Notes under the pieces: model-generated
Database searches by the model: none
Told to the model about the DNA's origin: nothing
The model's input: only the letters and a program-made list of their open reading frames with translations
From: Trebonia sp.
GTDB taxonomy: Bacteria; Actinomycetota; Actinomycetes; Streptosporangiales; Streptosporangiaceae
Assembly: GCA_030038035.1 (NCBI GenBank)
Contig: JASHPP010000648.1
Coordinates: 1-20,181, forward strand
Direction of reading: 5' to 3'
Length of the DNA stretch: 20,181 bases
Made by a program: the position numbers and the translations under genes
Shown: positions 7,889-14,364 of the stretch, piece after piece
Layout: each line of letters opens with the position of its first letter
Numbering within the stretch: the stretch's first letter is position 1

Positions 7889-8727
7889 GGCGGCGCCTCC
7901 GACGGCCGGAGAGCGACCAGGTAGGTAACGACGGATGTCGCCGTGACCGGCGCATCGGGAACCCGCTGCCGTAGGGCCGCGGCCAGGGCAGCAGGACTCC
8001 CGGCCAGAGCAGGCGACAGGTCGTACTTCGGTGAAGTCGCCAGGTACTTGGCGACGTCGGCGAGCGCCGGGAAGGTGAAGCGGTGGGTTTCGTTCCTGAC
8101 CTGCCGGACGCTGAGGCTCGCTGCGGCAAGCTCGGTGATGTTGCCGCTGTGGGCGGCCTGGTACAGGCTCGGGCGGTGGGTCGCTTCGGGATCGAGGCCG
8201 GAGCGGACGACGAGCTGATCGAGTTCGGTGTAGCTGTCTGCCGACTTGACCGCGAAGATCGCCGTCCCGCCGGGGAGCAGGCAGCGGGCGATCTCCGTGA
8301 TGACCCGGTTGGGCGAGGGCGAGTGGTACAGGCAGAACGCGGCGACGACAAGGCCGCAAACGCCGTCAGGGAAGGGCAGTCTGTGGAAATCCGCCAGGAT
8401 CGCGCCGACGTGACGGGGACCAGGCAACCGCATCCTGGCGTCAGCCAGCAAGGCGGCCGACAGGTCGACCGCCAGTATGGTTGCGGTGGGGAGCCGGTCG
8501 GCCAGCATCCGTGTCGTCGTGCCGCGCCCGCATCCCAGATCCGCAACCAAGATCTCGTTGGTGCCTACTGCCTCGCATGCGAGATCGGCAATGACTTCCC
8601 CGGCGTGCCGTCCGCTGACCCGGGCACGGTGCAGGGCTCCGGTGCGCTGGGTGATCCGGCCGACTGAGGCATACAGCGCACCGTGGACCAGCGCCTGATC
8701 GGTGAAGGGGTTATCCGCGTTCCTCAC
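7885..8727 (-). CDS. Class I SAM-dependent methyltransferase
   Basis: A 280-residue methyltransferase of the UbiE/Methyltransf_11 type. Motif I is VADLGCGRGTT (61-71), the acidic end of strand beta-2 is AVDLS (86-90), and a motif-IV-like strand GLVVAAFCLYHSPSPN follows (125-140). Then comes the typical IARCLLPGG. The first 55 residues resemble the helical lid of small-molecule methyltransferases. The start is GTG at 8727, matching the domain's natural beginning and overlapping the upstream gene by 17 bases; further upstream the frame reads low-complexity shadow sequence. The acceptor could be O, N or C of the operon's product. The C-terminal 110 residues are less typical and may form the substrate pocket. 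Confidence 0.85.
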   Translation of the reverse strand: MRNADNPFTDQALVHGALYASVGRITQRTGALHRARVSGRHAGEVIADLACEAVGTNEILVADLGCGRGTTTRMLADRLPTATILAVDLSAALLADARMRLPGPRHVGAILADFHRLPFPDGVCGLVVAAFCLYHSPSPNRVITEIARCLLPGGTAIFAVKSADSYTELDQLVVRSGLDPEATHRPSLYQAAHSGNITELAAASLSVRQVRNETHRFTFPALADVAKYLATSPKYDLSPALAGSPAALAAALRQRVPDAPVTATSVVTYLVALRPSEAPP

Positions 8728-9307
8728 CGGCAGCAACCGCCTGGGACGCCGCGGATGCGCTCGCTGTGATGCCTGCCAGGTAGCGCCGGACGGCCCGGCG
8801 GTTGCGCAGCACGACCACCTGGGCATGGCCAGCGTGATCGGCGACCAGCTTGCGGACGCGCGGTGCCATCTGCTTGCGGTATCCGACGATGTAGCGGATG
8901 AAGTTCCAGGTGATCCGGTCGTACACGCCGATAGCGTCGTGCTGGCCGCCGCCATGCTTCAGCCGCCGCTGGGCGATGCCCCCCAGGCATGTCCAGGCCG
9001 GAAGATCCAGGAAGATAACAGTGTCGGCAGCCTCCAACCGGACCGGCAGGCTGGAGGCATAGTTCCCGTCGATGATCCACTGGGGCGCGGTCACCAGATC
9101 CCACTGCAAGGCCGCGAATTGCTCCTTGTCCAGCGGTTTCCAGTCCCGACCGTAGTACAAGGTGTCCAGATGCACGGGCGTGATGCCGAGCATGCCGCCG
9201 AGCTGGCGGGCCAGGTGGGACTTGCCACTGCCGCCGCAACCAATGATCGAGATCCGGTCCACAACGCACGACCCTAACGGCCAACCGTCGGGGCCGGGCG
9301 CAGACAC
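8711..9307 (-). CDS. Adenylate-kinase-like P-loop kinase ('topology modulation' family)
   Basis: A 198-residue P-loop protein of the group often labelled topology modulation protein or FlaR-like, related to adenylate and shikimate kinases. Walker A is GCGGSGKS at 23-30. An LID/NMP-like WIIDGNYASSLPVRLEAADTVIFLD block follows, typical of this family. The real substrates of this family are mostly unknown. In this operon a nucleotide or modified-nucleoside-phosphate kinase role is attractive. The start used is GTG 9307; GTG 9262 just before DRISIIGCGG is equally possible, and neither has a clear ribosome site. The gene begins directly after a 23-bp tandem duplication that includes the stop of the previous gene. 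Confidence 0.8.
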   Translation of the reverse strand: MSAPGPDGWPLGSCVVDRISIIGCGGSGKSHLARQLGGMLGITPVHLDTLYYGRDWKPLDKEQFAALQWDLVTAPQWIIDGNYASSLPVRLEAADTVIFLDLPAWTCLGGIAQRRLKHGGGQHDAIGVYDRITWNFIRYIVGYRKQMAPRVRKLVADHAGHAQVVVLRNRRAVRRYLAGITASASAASQAVAAGEERG

Positions 9308-9353
9308 GCGGAACAGCCATCAGTGGTCCTGCGGAACAGCCATCAGTGGTCCT
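9308..9353. repeat. Perfect 23-bp tandem duplication at a gene junction
   Basis: Bases 9308-9330 are repeated exactly at 9331-9353 (unit begins GCGGAACAGCCATC and ends AGTGGTCCT). One copy includes the last codons and the TGA of the glycosyltransferase gene; the other fills the space up to the kinase start. This is the only non-overlapping junction in the operon. It suggests that an older ATGA or TGATG-type overlap was pulled apart by slippage. Confidence 0.9.
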
Positions 9354-10362
9354 GGAGAATCTCATCAAGGGTGCGGAGTTGCCGCGACAGGCGGAAGGTG
9401 TCCAGGCGGGTCAGGCAGTCGGCGATGAGCCTGCGGTGCCGTGCGGTCCCGGCGATGTCCTGCAATCTGGCGATGCAGTCAGCTACCTGCTGCCCGGTCG
9501 AGGCGTGCAGCGCCGGAGGTGCGAAGACGGTACTGAACGAGATCATGGCCGGCGTGACCGGCAGGCATCCGGCGAGCACAGCCTCGAAGAGGCGCTGTGT
9601 CATCTGCCCGGATCTGGCGTACCGTTCCGGCAGCAGCATTACGGTCGTCAGTGCCGATCCATACAGCTTCCGGACCTCGGGGAAGGAGCACCGTCCAGTG
9701 AAGTTAACGTGCGGCCAGGGCGCGGTGCGTGTCCATTTCCCTGCCACCCGGTGGTCGAACTGCATCGCTGCTGGGGCGAAGAAGGTGGTGAAGGCGTCGT
9801 CGCGGTCGTACTGGTTGCCGACGTAGACAAGCGGCAGCGGCCTGGGGATCGCCGCCAGAGCCGCCGGGTCGGCGCGGTCCAGTTCCTCATCGTCTACCGG
9901 GAACAGGAGGCTGGCCGTGCCGGGGCTGGGCGCTAGCGCCGCCTCGCAGACCGCCACCCCGGGCATCTGCCGCAGCGGCGACCCGGCGGGCAGTTGCAGG
10001 TCCTTGTCCCACACGATCGCCGGAACGCGGCGATCGAGGATGTACCAGGAGACGAGCTGGTCCTGGCGGTGCAGGTCGCAGGTGTGACCGGGGCTGCCGC
10101 ATGCAGTGGTGTTCCGGCCTGGGATCGGCCACCGCCACTCCAGGAACAGCACTTCGATGCCCGGCAGGCCGTCATCCCAACGGTACCGCTCACGCAGGTC
10201 ATGTCCGGCCTCGTGTAGGTCACGGTCGCGCTGAAGGAACACGATGTCGTGTCCGGCCGCGATAAGTCCGTCGATGAGGGTACGCCGGTGGCTGCGTCCG
10301 CCGTCGGGAGTATCGGTGATACCAGGGCCGAGGAAGCCCCAGAAGCTGTACCCAATCCTCAT
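9343..10362 (-). CDS. CgeB-like GT-B glycosyltransferase
   Basis: A 339-residue protein with GT-B features. The N-terminus MRIGYSFWGFLGPGI leads into a HRRTLIDGLIAAGHDIVFLQRD domain typical of the acceptor half. The C-terminal half has VYVGNQYDRDD (start of the second Rossmann domain), then VNFTGRCSFPEVRKLY and SGQMTQRLFEAVLAGCLPVTP, which matches the donor-binding RxFEa.agG block of CgeB/DUF3880-type glycosyltransferases. It would move a sugar from an NDP-sugar to the operon's product, plausibly one made with help from the epimerase gene at 13032. The start ATG 10362 overlaps the carbamoyltransferase stop as ATGA; an ATG four codons earlier is less likely. No membrane segment is seen. Confidence 0.75.
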   Translation of the reverse strand: MRIGYSFWGFLGPGITDTPDGGRSHRRTLIDGLIAAGHDIVFLQRDRDLHEAGHDLRERYRWDDGLPGIEVLFLEWRWPIPGRNTTACGSPGHTCDLHRQDQLVSWYILDRRVPAIVWDKDLQLPAGSPLRQMPGVAVCEAALAPSPGTASLLFPVDDEELDRADPAALAAIPRPLPLVYVGNQYDRDDAFTTFFAPAAMQFDHRVAGKWTRTAPWPHVNFTGRCSFPEVRKLYGSALTTVMLLPERYARSGQMTQRLFEAVLAGCLPVTPAMISFSTVFAPPALHASTGQQVADCIARLQDIAGTARHRRLIADCLTRLDTFRLSRQLRTLDEILQDH

Positions 10363-12086
10363 TTGCTCACCCACCAGCCGCCATCGAGCATCAGCCCGTC
10401 CAGACCGCTGGAGGCCAGGCAGTCGATCGCCATCTGCGGGGTACCGCAGATCGGCTTGCCCTTGATGTTGAGGGAGGTGTTGATCAGCACTGGAACGCCG
10501 GTCAGTTCGGCGAAGTGGTCGAGCACCCGGGCGAGGAACGGGTTCTGTTCCGATGCCAGGGTCTGCACCCGGGCCGTGCCGTTAATGTGGACGACCGCCG
10601 GGATCAGCTCCCGCGCCAGTTCGGTGACAGGCACGGCGATCGACATGTACGGGCTGGGCTGGCTGAGCCGGAAGTAGTCGGCTGCCTTCCCGGCCAGGAC
10701 CACAGGAGCGAACGGGCGGAACGGCTCGCGGAACTTCACGGCGGCGTTCAGCCGCTGGGTAATGCCAGACTGGAGCGGGGAGGCCAGGATGGACCGGTTG
10801 CCGAGCGCCCGCGGCCCGGCTTCCAGCCTCCCCTGGAACAGCCCGGCGATCTTCCCCTCAGCCAGCTGGGCCGCCAGGAACCGGGCCGGGTCAGCGACCT
10901 GGCGTGCCGACAGACCGGGACGGGGCGCCGCAGGCGGCGTAAATTCGGGGTAGGCGGGGCCGAGGTAACAGGAACGCAGCGGGCCGCCCGGAAGGACACC
11001 TGTGGCGCTGCGGTACGCGGCGAGCGCGGCGCCGACAGCGGTGCCGGAGTCACCGGGAGCAGACGGAACGTATACCTCATCGAACTGGCCGCTGGCGAGG
11101 ATCTTGCCGATTCCGACGCAGTTCATCGCGACGCCCCCGCCGACGCACAGCTGCCGTGTTCCGGCGACGTCCAAGGCGCGGCGGGCCAGGTGCATCATCA
11201 CCTGCTCGGTGCGCTCTTGCAGCGCTGCCGCAAGGTCGGCATGGACCTGGGTGGCCTCCTCGTCTGGGTGGCGGGGCAGGCAGGTGACGGCGGCAAAGGC
11301 TGGGGTCACGCGGGGCCAGCCATGGCGCAGGACCCGCAGCGGAAACAGCGCGGGGTCGAGCGCGAACCCGGTGCGGGTCAGCGGGATCGCGCGGGCGAAC
11401 AGGGGCCTGAACCGAGCCGGGTCGCCGAGCGCGGCCAGGGCCATCACGGTGCCCTCTTCATCACCGCGCCGCCAGCCCAGATGTGCGGTCACGGCTCCGT
11501 AGGCATAGCCGAGAGACGCAGGATCACTGATGGTCTCGATGATCCGGTACCGGACATCACCGTCGGGCCGGATTTCAGCGTGGCTGATGGACGTGGTGCA
11601 GGTTTCGCCAAGACTGTCAATGACGAGGATGGCTCCCTCGTCGAAGCCGGACGCCGCGAACGCATACAAGCCGTGAGTGAGGTGGTGTGGAACGCAGCGC
11701 ACCCGGCCGTTCGGGAAAGTGTCCTTCAATATCTTCATGCGCTGCCGGAACCGGCGGTGGATGACGGCGAAGCTGGCCGCACGCTGCAGCGCACGCGAGC
11801 GGGTCTCGGCCCGCATCAGGTAACCCGGGGTTCCGGCGATTCCGGCCAGGTAGCGATGCCCGGCGAAGTTGTACGCCACGACATCGACGTCGCCAGGCGT
11901 CAGACGAGCATCCGTGAGCAGCCACTCCACGGCACCGTCGGGATAGTCTCGGGTGTGCTTGATTCCGGACAGCCGTTCTTCCTCGGCCATCCCTATCACG
12001 CTTCCGCCAGTGATCAATGCAGCGGCCGAGTCATGAGTGAACGAGCACAATCCGAGGACAGTCGGCCGGTGATCACGGGTGGTCAT
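10359..12086 (-). CDS. O-carbamoyltransferase, NodU/CmcH/TobZ family
   Basis: A 575-residue two-domain carbamoyltransferase. Family members use carbamoyl phosphate and ATP to form a carbamoyl-adenylate in a YrdC-like domain, then carbamoylate a hydroxyl in a Kae1-like domain. The Kae1-like half has HDSAAAL (18-24), the metal-site histidines VPHHLTH (132-138) and VIDSLG (155-160). It continues with LCVGGGVAMNC and VPSAPGDSGTAVGAA. The C-terminal half starts with GRLEAGPRALGNRSILASP, then FRPFAPVV and LINTSLNIKGKPICGTP. Length and motifs are complete. Known relatives act on sugars, cephems, aminoglycosides and, in phages, hydroxymethylated pyrimidines. The start ATG 12086 has AAGGAA seven bases upstream and overlaps the previous gene by 14 bases. 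The link with the neighbouring thymidylate-synthase homologue suggests a 5-hydroxymethylpyrimidine acceptor; this is inference. Confidence 0.93.
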   Translation of the reverse strand: MTTRDHRPTVLGLCSFTHDSAAALITGGSVIGMAEEERLSGIKHTRDYPDGAVEWLLTDARLTPGDVDVVAYNFAGHRYLAGIAGTPGYLMRAETRSRALQRAASFAVIHRRFRQRMKILKDTFPNGRVRCVPHHLTHGLYAFAASGFDEGAILVIDSLGETCTTSISHAEIRPDGDVRYRIIETISDPASLGYAYGAVTAHLGWRRGDEEGTVMALAALGDPARFRPLFARAIPLTRTGFALDPALFPLRVLRHGWPRVTPAFAAVTCLPRHPDEEATQVHADLAAALQERTEQVMMHLARRALDVAGTRQLCVGGGVAMNCVGIGKILASGQFDEVYVPSAPGDSGTAVGAALAAYRSATGVLPGGPLRSCYLGPAYPEFTPPAAPRPGLSARQVADPARFLAAQLAEGKIAGLFQGRLEAGPRALGNRSILASPLQSGITQRLNAAVKFREPFRPFAPVVLAGKAADYFRLSQPSPYMSIAVPVTELARELIPAVVHINGTARVQTLASEQNPFLARVLDHFAELTGVPVLINTSLNIKGKPICGTPQMAIDCLASSGLDGLMLDGGWWVSK

Positions 12087-13035
12087 GGCCGAGTTCCTTA
12101 ACTGGCTGCCGGTCTAGGTCGAGGTGGTCGTACCATCGGCCGAGCGCCCCAGCCAGCAGCCCGCCGCAGTCGTCGATAATGGCCCGGGCCCCGGTGCGGT
12201 CTCCGCATTTGCGCGCGCGGTAGCTGCCGAGCACCCTTGCCAGTTCCGCCCAGCCCGGATGTGCTACCGGGCTGCCGTTGACCACCGCAGCGAGCAGCTC
12301 GTCGAATGTCTCCCAAGGCGTGGCCAGCGGCGTCATCGGCGGTCCGGGAACAGCGGCCGACGGAAGCTCCTGCGCGGCTACGCGGTCGCGGTCATACAGG
12401 TGCAGGGAATCAGCGCAGAGCCAGTAACTGCCAACCTTCGCGCCAAGCCAGTCGGCGAGCAATTCCTGCATGATCGTCGCGGTAAACATGTCGTAGCAGA
12501 ACCCGAGCCACAGGTCCTGGCTGCGCATGGTGGTGTGCATATGCAGCAGGCCGTCACGGAGGAAGAACCGGTACCCCAGCGTACAGGGCACATCCTTGTA
12601 ATCACCGAAGTCGGTTTCTGGGTCGAACAGCTGGATCACCGCACGCCGCGTGCTAGGGTCATCCGTCAGCTGCTGCCGCACCCGGGCAAGCTGGTCAACC
12701 GTACCGTGCCAGCGGCGCAGCCTCGGCCCGTATGCACCCATCAGCTTGCCATCATCGGCGTAGTCGGCGAGACGCTCGTTGTACATGTAGACCCATGAGT
12801 CATCCGACCCCGACAGAATCCACACTGCTTCGGCGGCAGCGAAGGCCGGATTAATGATCCGGGCCGGAGGGACATCGACAAGCCTTCGGCGTGGGTTGGT
12901 CAGTGTCAGGCTCGCGCCGAGTACCTCGACAGTCGGCAGGCCTCTGGGCGCGGCCAGATGCCCTGAAGCCAGCACGGCGCGGCAAGCCTGGGTGAACAAC
13001 TCGCTTGCCGAGTCCGCGGTCAGCGCCAGAGTCAT
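12073..13035 (-). CDS. Thymidylate-synthase homologue, probable cytidylate 5-hydroxymethylase
   Basis: A 320-residue thymidylate-synthase-fold enzyme. Visible are EAVWILSGSDD (69-79), GAYGPRLRRW (100-109), the phosphate arginines in STRRAVIQLFDP (R130/R131), the catalytic cysteine C151 in DVPCTLGY, RSQDLWLG (171-178), and HLY (H212, Y214). At the residue equivalent to E. coli ThyA Asn177, which selects the uracil base, this protein has Asp182 (GFCYDMF). That Asn-to-Asp change is the hallmark of dCMP hydroxymethylase (phage T4 gp42 type) and the CMP hydroxymethylase MilA. The expected reaction is CMP or dCMP plus methylene-THF and water to the 5-hydroxymethyl nucleotide. It is unlikely to be the housekeeping synthase: the PCH motif reads PCT and the C-terminus is diverged. 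GGAGG lies seven bases before the ATG, which overlaps the epimerase stop (ATGA). Confidence 0.88.
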   Translation of the reverse strand: MTLALTADSASELFTQACRAVLASGHLAAPRGLPTVEVLGASLTLTNPRRRLVDVPPARIINPAFAAAEAVWILSGSDDSWVYMYNERLADYADDGKLMGAYGPRLRRWHGTVDQLARVRQQLTDDPSTRRAVIQLFDPETDFGDYKDVPCTLGYRFFLRDGLLHMHTTMRSQDLWLGFCYDMFTATIMQELLADWLGAKVGSYWLCADSLHLYDRDRVAAQELPSAAVPGPPMTPLATPWETFDELLAAVVNGSPVAHPGWAELARVLGSYRARKCGDRTGARAIIDDCGGLLAGALGRWYDHLDLDRQPVKELGHDHP

Positions 13036-14012
13036 CGGGCCGCCTCCACCGCGACCGGATGCGTCTTATGCTCTCGGCTGGCCAGCCAATTCCATTGCCG
13101 CCGCAGCCCTTCGCCGAGGGCAACCTGCGGCTCGTAACCGAGCAAGGCATGTGCCTTCGACAGGTCGGCGGCGGTCGCATCGACATCACCGGGCTGGGCC
13201 ACCCTCCGCAGGGCGGGCACCGACGCTCCGGATAGCTCGGCTACGGCATCCATTACTTCGGCAAGCGACGTGCTTTGTCCTGATCCGACGTTGATCACCT
13301 CGGCTTGTACGCCGGCGTTCGCCGCAGCGATTGTCGCGCTTATCGCGTCGGAGACGTAAGTGAAGTCGCGGCGCTGGGTCCCTCTGCCGTAAAGGGACAC
13401 CGTATGGCCGGACATCGCAGCACGCATGACTCGGCTGATCGCCATGTCGGGACGCTGACGTGGGCCGTACACCGTGAAGTAGCGCAGCGCTATCACGCTG
13501 GTTACGGCACCCGGCCGGGTCGCGTAGGCGATACACAAGCGTTCCGCGGCTAGTTTGGACACGCCGTACGGCGATGAGGGGGAAGCCAGATCACTCTCCC
13601 GTGAGGGCTGGCTATCAGTCTGCCCGTAGACACTGGAGGAAGAGGCGAACACCAGCCGCGGCACCTCAACCACGCCGCAGGCTTCCAGCAGCCGCTGAGT
13701 ACCGAGGACGTTGCAGGTCAGGTAGTCGGCGAACCTGTCCCCCCAAGATCGGCGCACACCCGGCAGTGCCGCCAGATGGAATACCACCTGGACACCTTCC
13801 AGCAGTATCGTCATGTCAGCGTCGGCGATATTCGTTTCCACGAACTGGAAGCTGCCGTCTCCCATCAGCCCGGCTAGGTTCTCCGCCGCCACCGGATCGC
13901 TGGCTGGGGATCGTCCATCAACTCCGGTCACCAGCCATCCACGCTTCAGCAGTTCAGTCGCCAAGTGTGAGCCGATAAACCCGGCCACGCCAGTCACTAA
14001 TGCGTGTTCCAC
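13032..14012 (-). CDS. NAD-dependent NDP-sugar epimerase/dehydratase
   Basis: A 326-residue extended short-chain dehydrogenase, the first gene of the operon. The Rossmann motif GVAGFIGS is at 8-15, followed by VTGVDGRS. HLAALPGVRRSWGDRFADY (79-97) is typical of UDP-glucuronate or UDP-hexose 4-epimerases. The catalytic Ser lies in ASSSSVYG (about 126) and the YxxxK pair is Y149/K153 (SPYGVSK). RYFTVYGPRQRPDMAI follows. The likely role is converting a UDP- or dTDP-sugar for the glycosyltransferase in the operon. GTG 14012 has GGAG eight bases upstream and begins right at the domain; the GTG at 14021 is in frame but its ribosome site would touch the start. TACATT and TAGGCT hexamers just upstream may be the operon promoter, but no good -35 is visible. 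Confidence 0.9.
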   Translation of the reverse strand: MEHALVTGVAGFIGSHLATELLKRGWLVTGVDGRSPASDPVAAENLAGLMGDGSFQFVETNIADADMTILLEGVQVVFHLAALPGVRRSWGDRFADYLTCNVLGTQRLLEACGVVEVPRLVFASSSSVYGQTDSQPSRESDLASPSSPYGVSKLAAERLCIAYATRPGAVTSVIALRYFTVYGPRQRPDMAISRVMRAAMSGHTVSLYGRGTQRRDFTYVSDAISATIAAANAGVQAEVINVGSGQSTSLAEVMDAVAELSGASVPALRRVAQPGDVDATAADLSKAHALLGYEPQVALGEGLRRQWNWLASREHKTHPVAVEAAR

Positions 14013-14133
14013 GCCGACCACTCCGTCGAGCCTAGAATGTAGATGTGACGTAATTCCGCAGAGCCTGGCTCTGAATCTGTTCTACCTGATGCCCTCCTTC
14101 GCGGCGGGGATAACGCGCCCGGGTCTTTGCTAA

Positions 14134-14314
14134 GCCGGTATCCTGGTCTACCCGCCGGAGACCGACGGGGAACCGTGGCGGGCGGTGTTCATCGAGAACT
14201 GGCAGCGGAGGTCCCGGCCCGACGACCGAGGCGAAGCTGGCCACCAAGCTGGAGAAGCTCAAAGAGCGGTCTCTTCCTGCGTTGTCGCAGGTGAGAAGGC
14301 TGGAAACCGTGTAG
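14134..14314 (+). pseudogene. Frameshifted relic, possibly a tyrosine-integrase fragment
   Basis: A short plus-strand coding relic preceded in frame by TAA at 14131. Its first part reads AGILVYPPETDGEPWRAVFI then ENWQRRSRP. After a frameshift near 14219 it continues as TTEAKLATKLEKLKERS and stops at 14314. The pattern (polar strand, W-R-A-V-F, then a T-E-A-K-L-A-x-K-L-E-K helix) resembles the DNA-arm region of actinobacterial site-specific integrases as I remember them. It is too short for certainty. It lies immediately beside the tRNA-Asn fragment at 14322, where an integrase gene is expected for such an element. Confidence 0.4.
14276..14291 (-). terminator. Hairpin resembling the tRNA-Asn terminator
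   Basis: CCTGCG at 14276-14281 pairs with 14286-14291 around a 4-base loop. The surrounding sequence parallels the terminator of the intact tRNA-Asn (16852-16891), including the GTCGCAGGTGAGAAGGC versus ATCGCAGGTGAAAGGGC stretch. The spacing to the tRNA 3' end is almost the same (about 20 bases). It is therefore the downstream part of a diverged tRNA-Asn 3' region rather than an independent terminator. Confidence 0.55.
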
Positions 14315-14321
14315 GGACCGG

Positions 14322-14364
14322 GCTCCCGCGATAGGACTCGAACCTATAACCTGCCGGTTAACAG
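14322..14364 (-). pseudogene. 3' half of a tRNA-Asn gene (candidate att site, right copy)
   Basis: These 43 bases align without gaps to the 3' half of the intact tRNA-Asn (16911-16953), from the anticodon loop (TTAACAG on the plus strand) to the acceptor end, with 37 identities. All six differences are in the T-stem and are compensatory pairs: CCAAG/CTTGG in the intact gene, ATAGG/CCTAT here. The copy therefore comes from a once functional but different tRNA-Asn. Homology ends sharply at 14364, inside the anticodon arm, so there is no 5' half and no functional tRNA. Its leftmost 17 bases, plus one more G at 14321, equal the repeat at 4162-4179. Confidence 0.75.

Noticed and set aside
7889..8359. 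N-terminal extension of the first APH-fold kinase by 157 codons
   Set aside because: The extension overlaps the methyltransferase gene and reads as low-complexity Arg/Pro text. The ATG at 7888 has a strong GGAGG site and the operon's usual ATGA overlap.
10515..12101. Plus-strand open frame of 528 codons antisense to the carbamoyltransferase
   Set aside because: No motif or ribosome site; the carbamoyltransferase frame is complete and convincing.
12073..13035. Housekeeping thymidylate synthase (thyA)
   Set aside because: The base-selecting Asn is Asp, PCH is PCT, and the gene sits in an accessory operon, so a cytidylate-directed function fits better.
14032..14262. Small minus-strand gene directly upstream of the epimerase
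   Set aside because: No domain and no ribosome site; it overlaps the plus-strand relic, whose peptide text looks more protein-like.
14322..14364. A second functional tRNA-Asn gene
   Set aside because: Homology to the intact tRNA stops in the anticodon arm; there is no D arm and no 5' acceptor strand.
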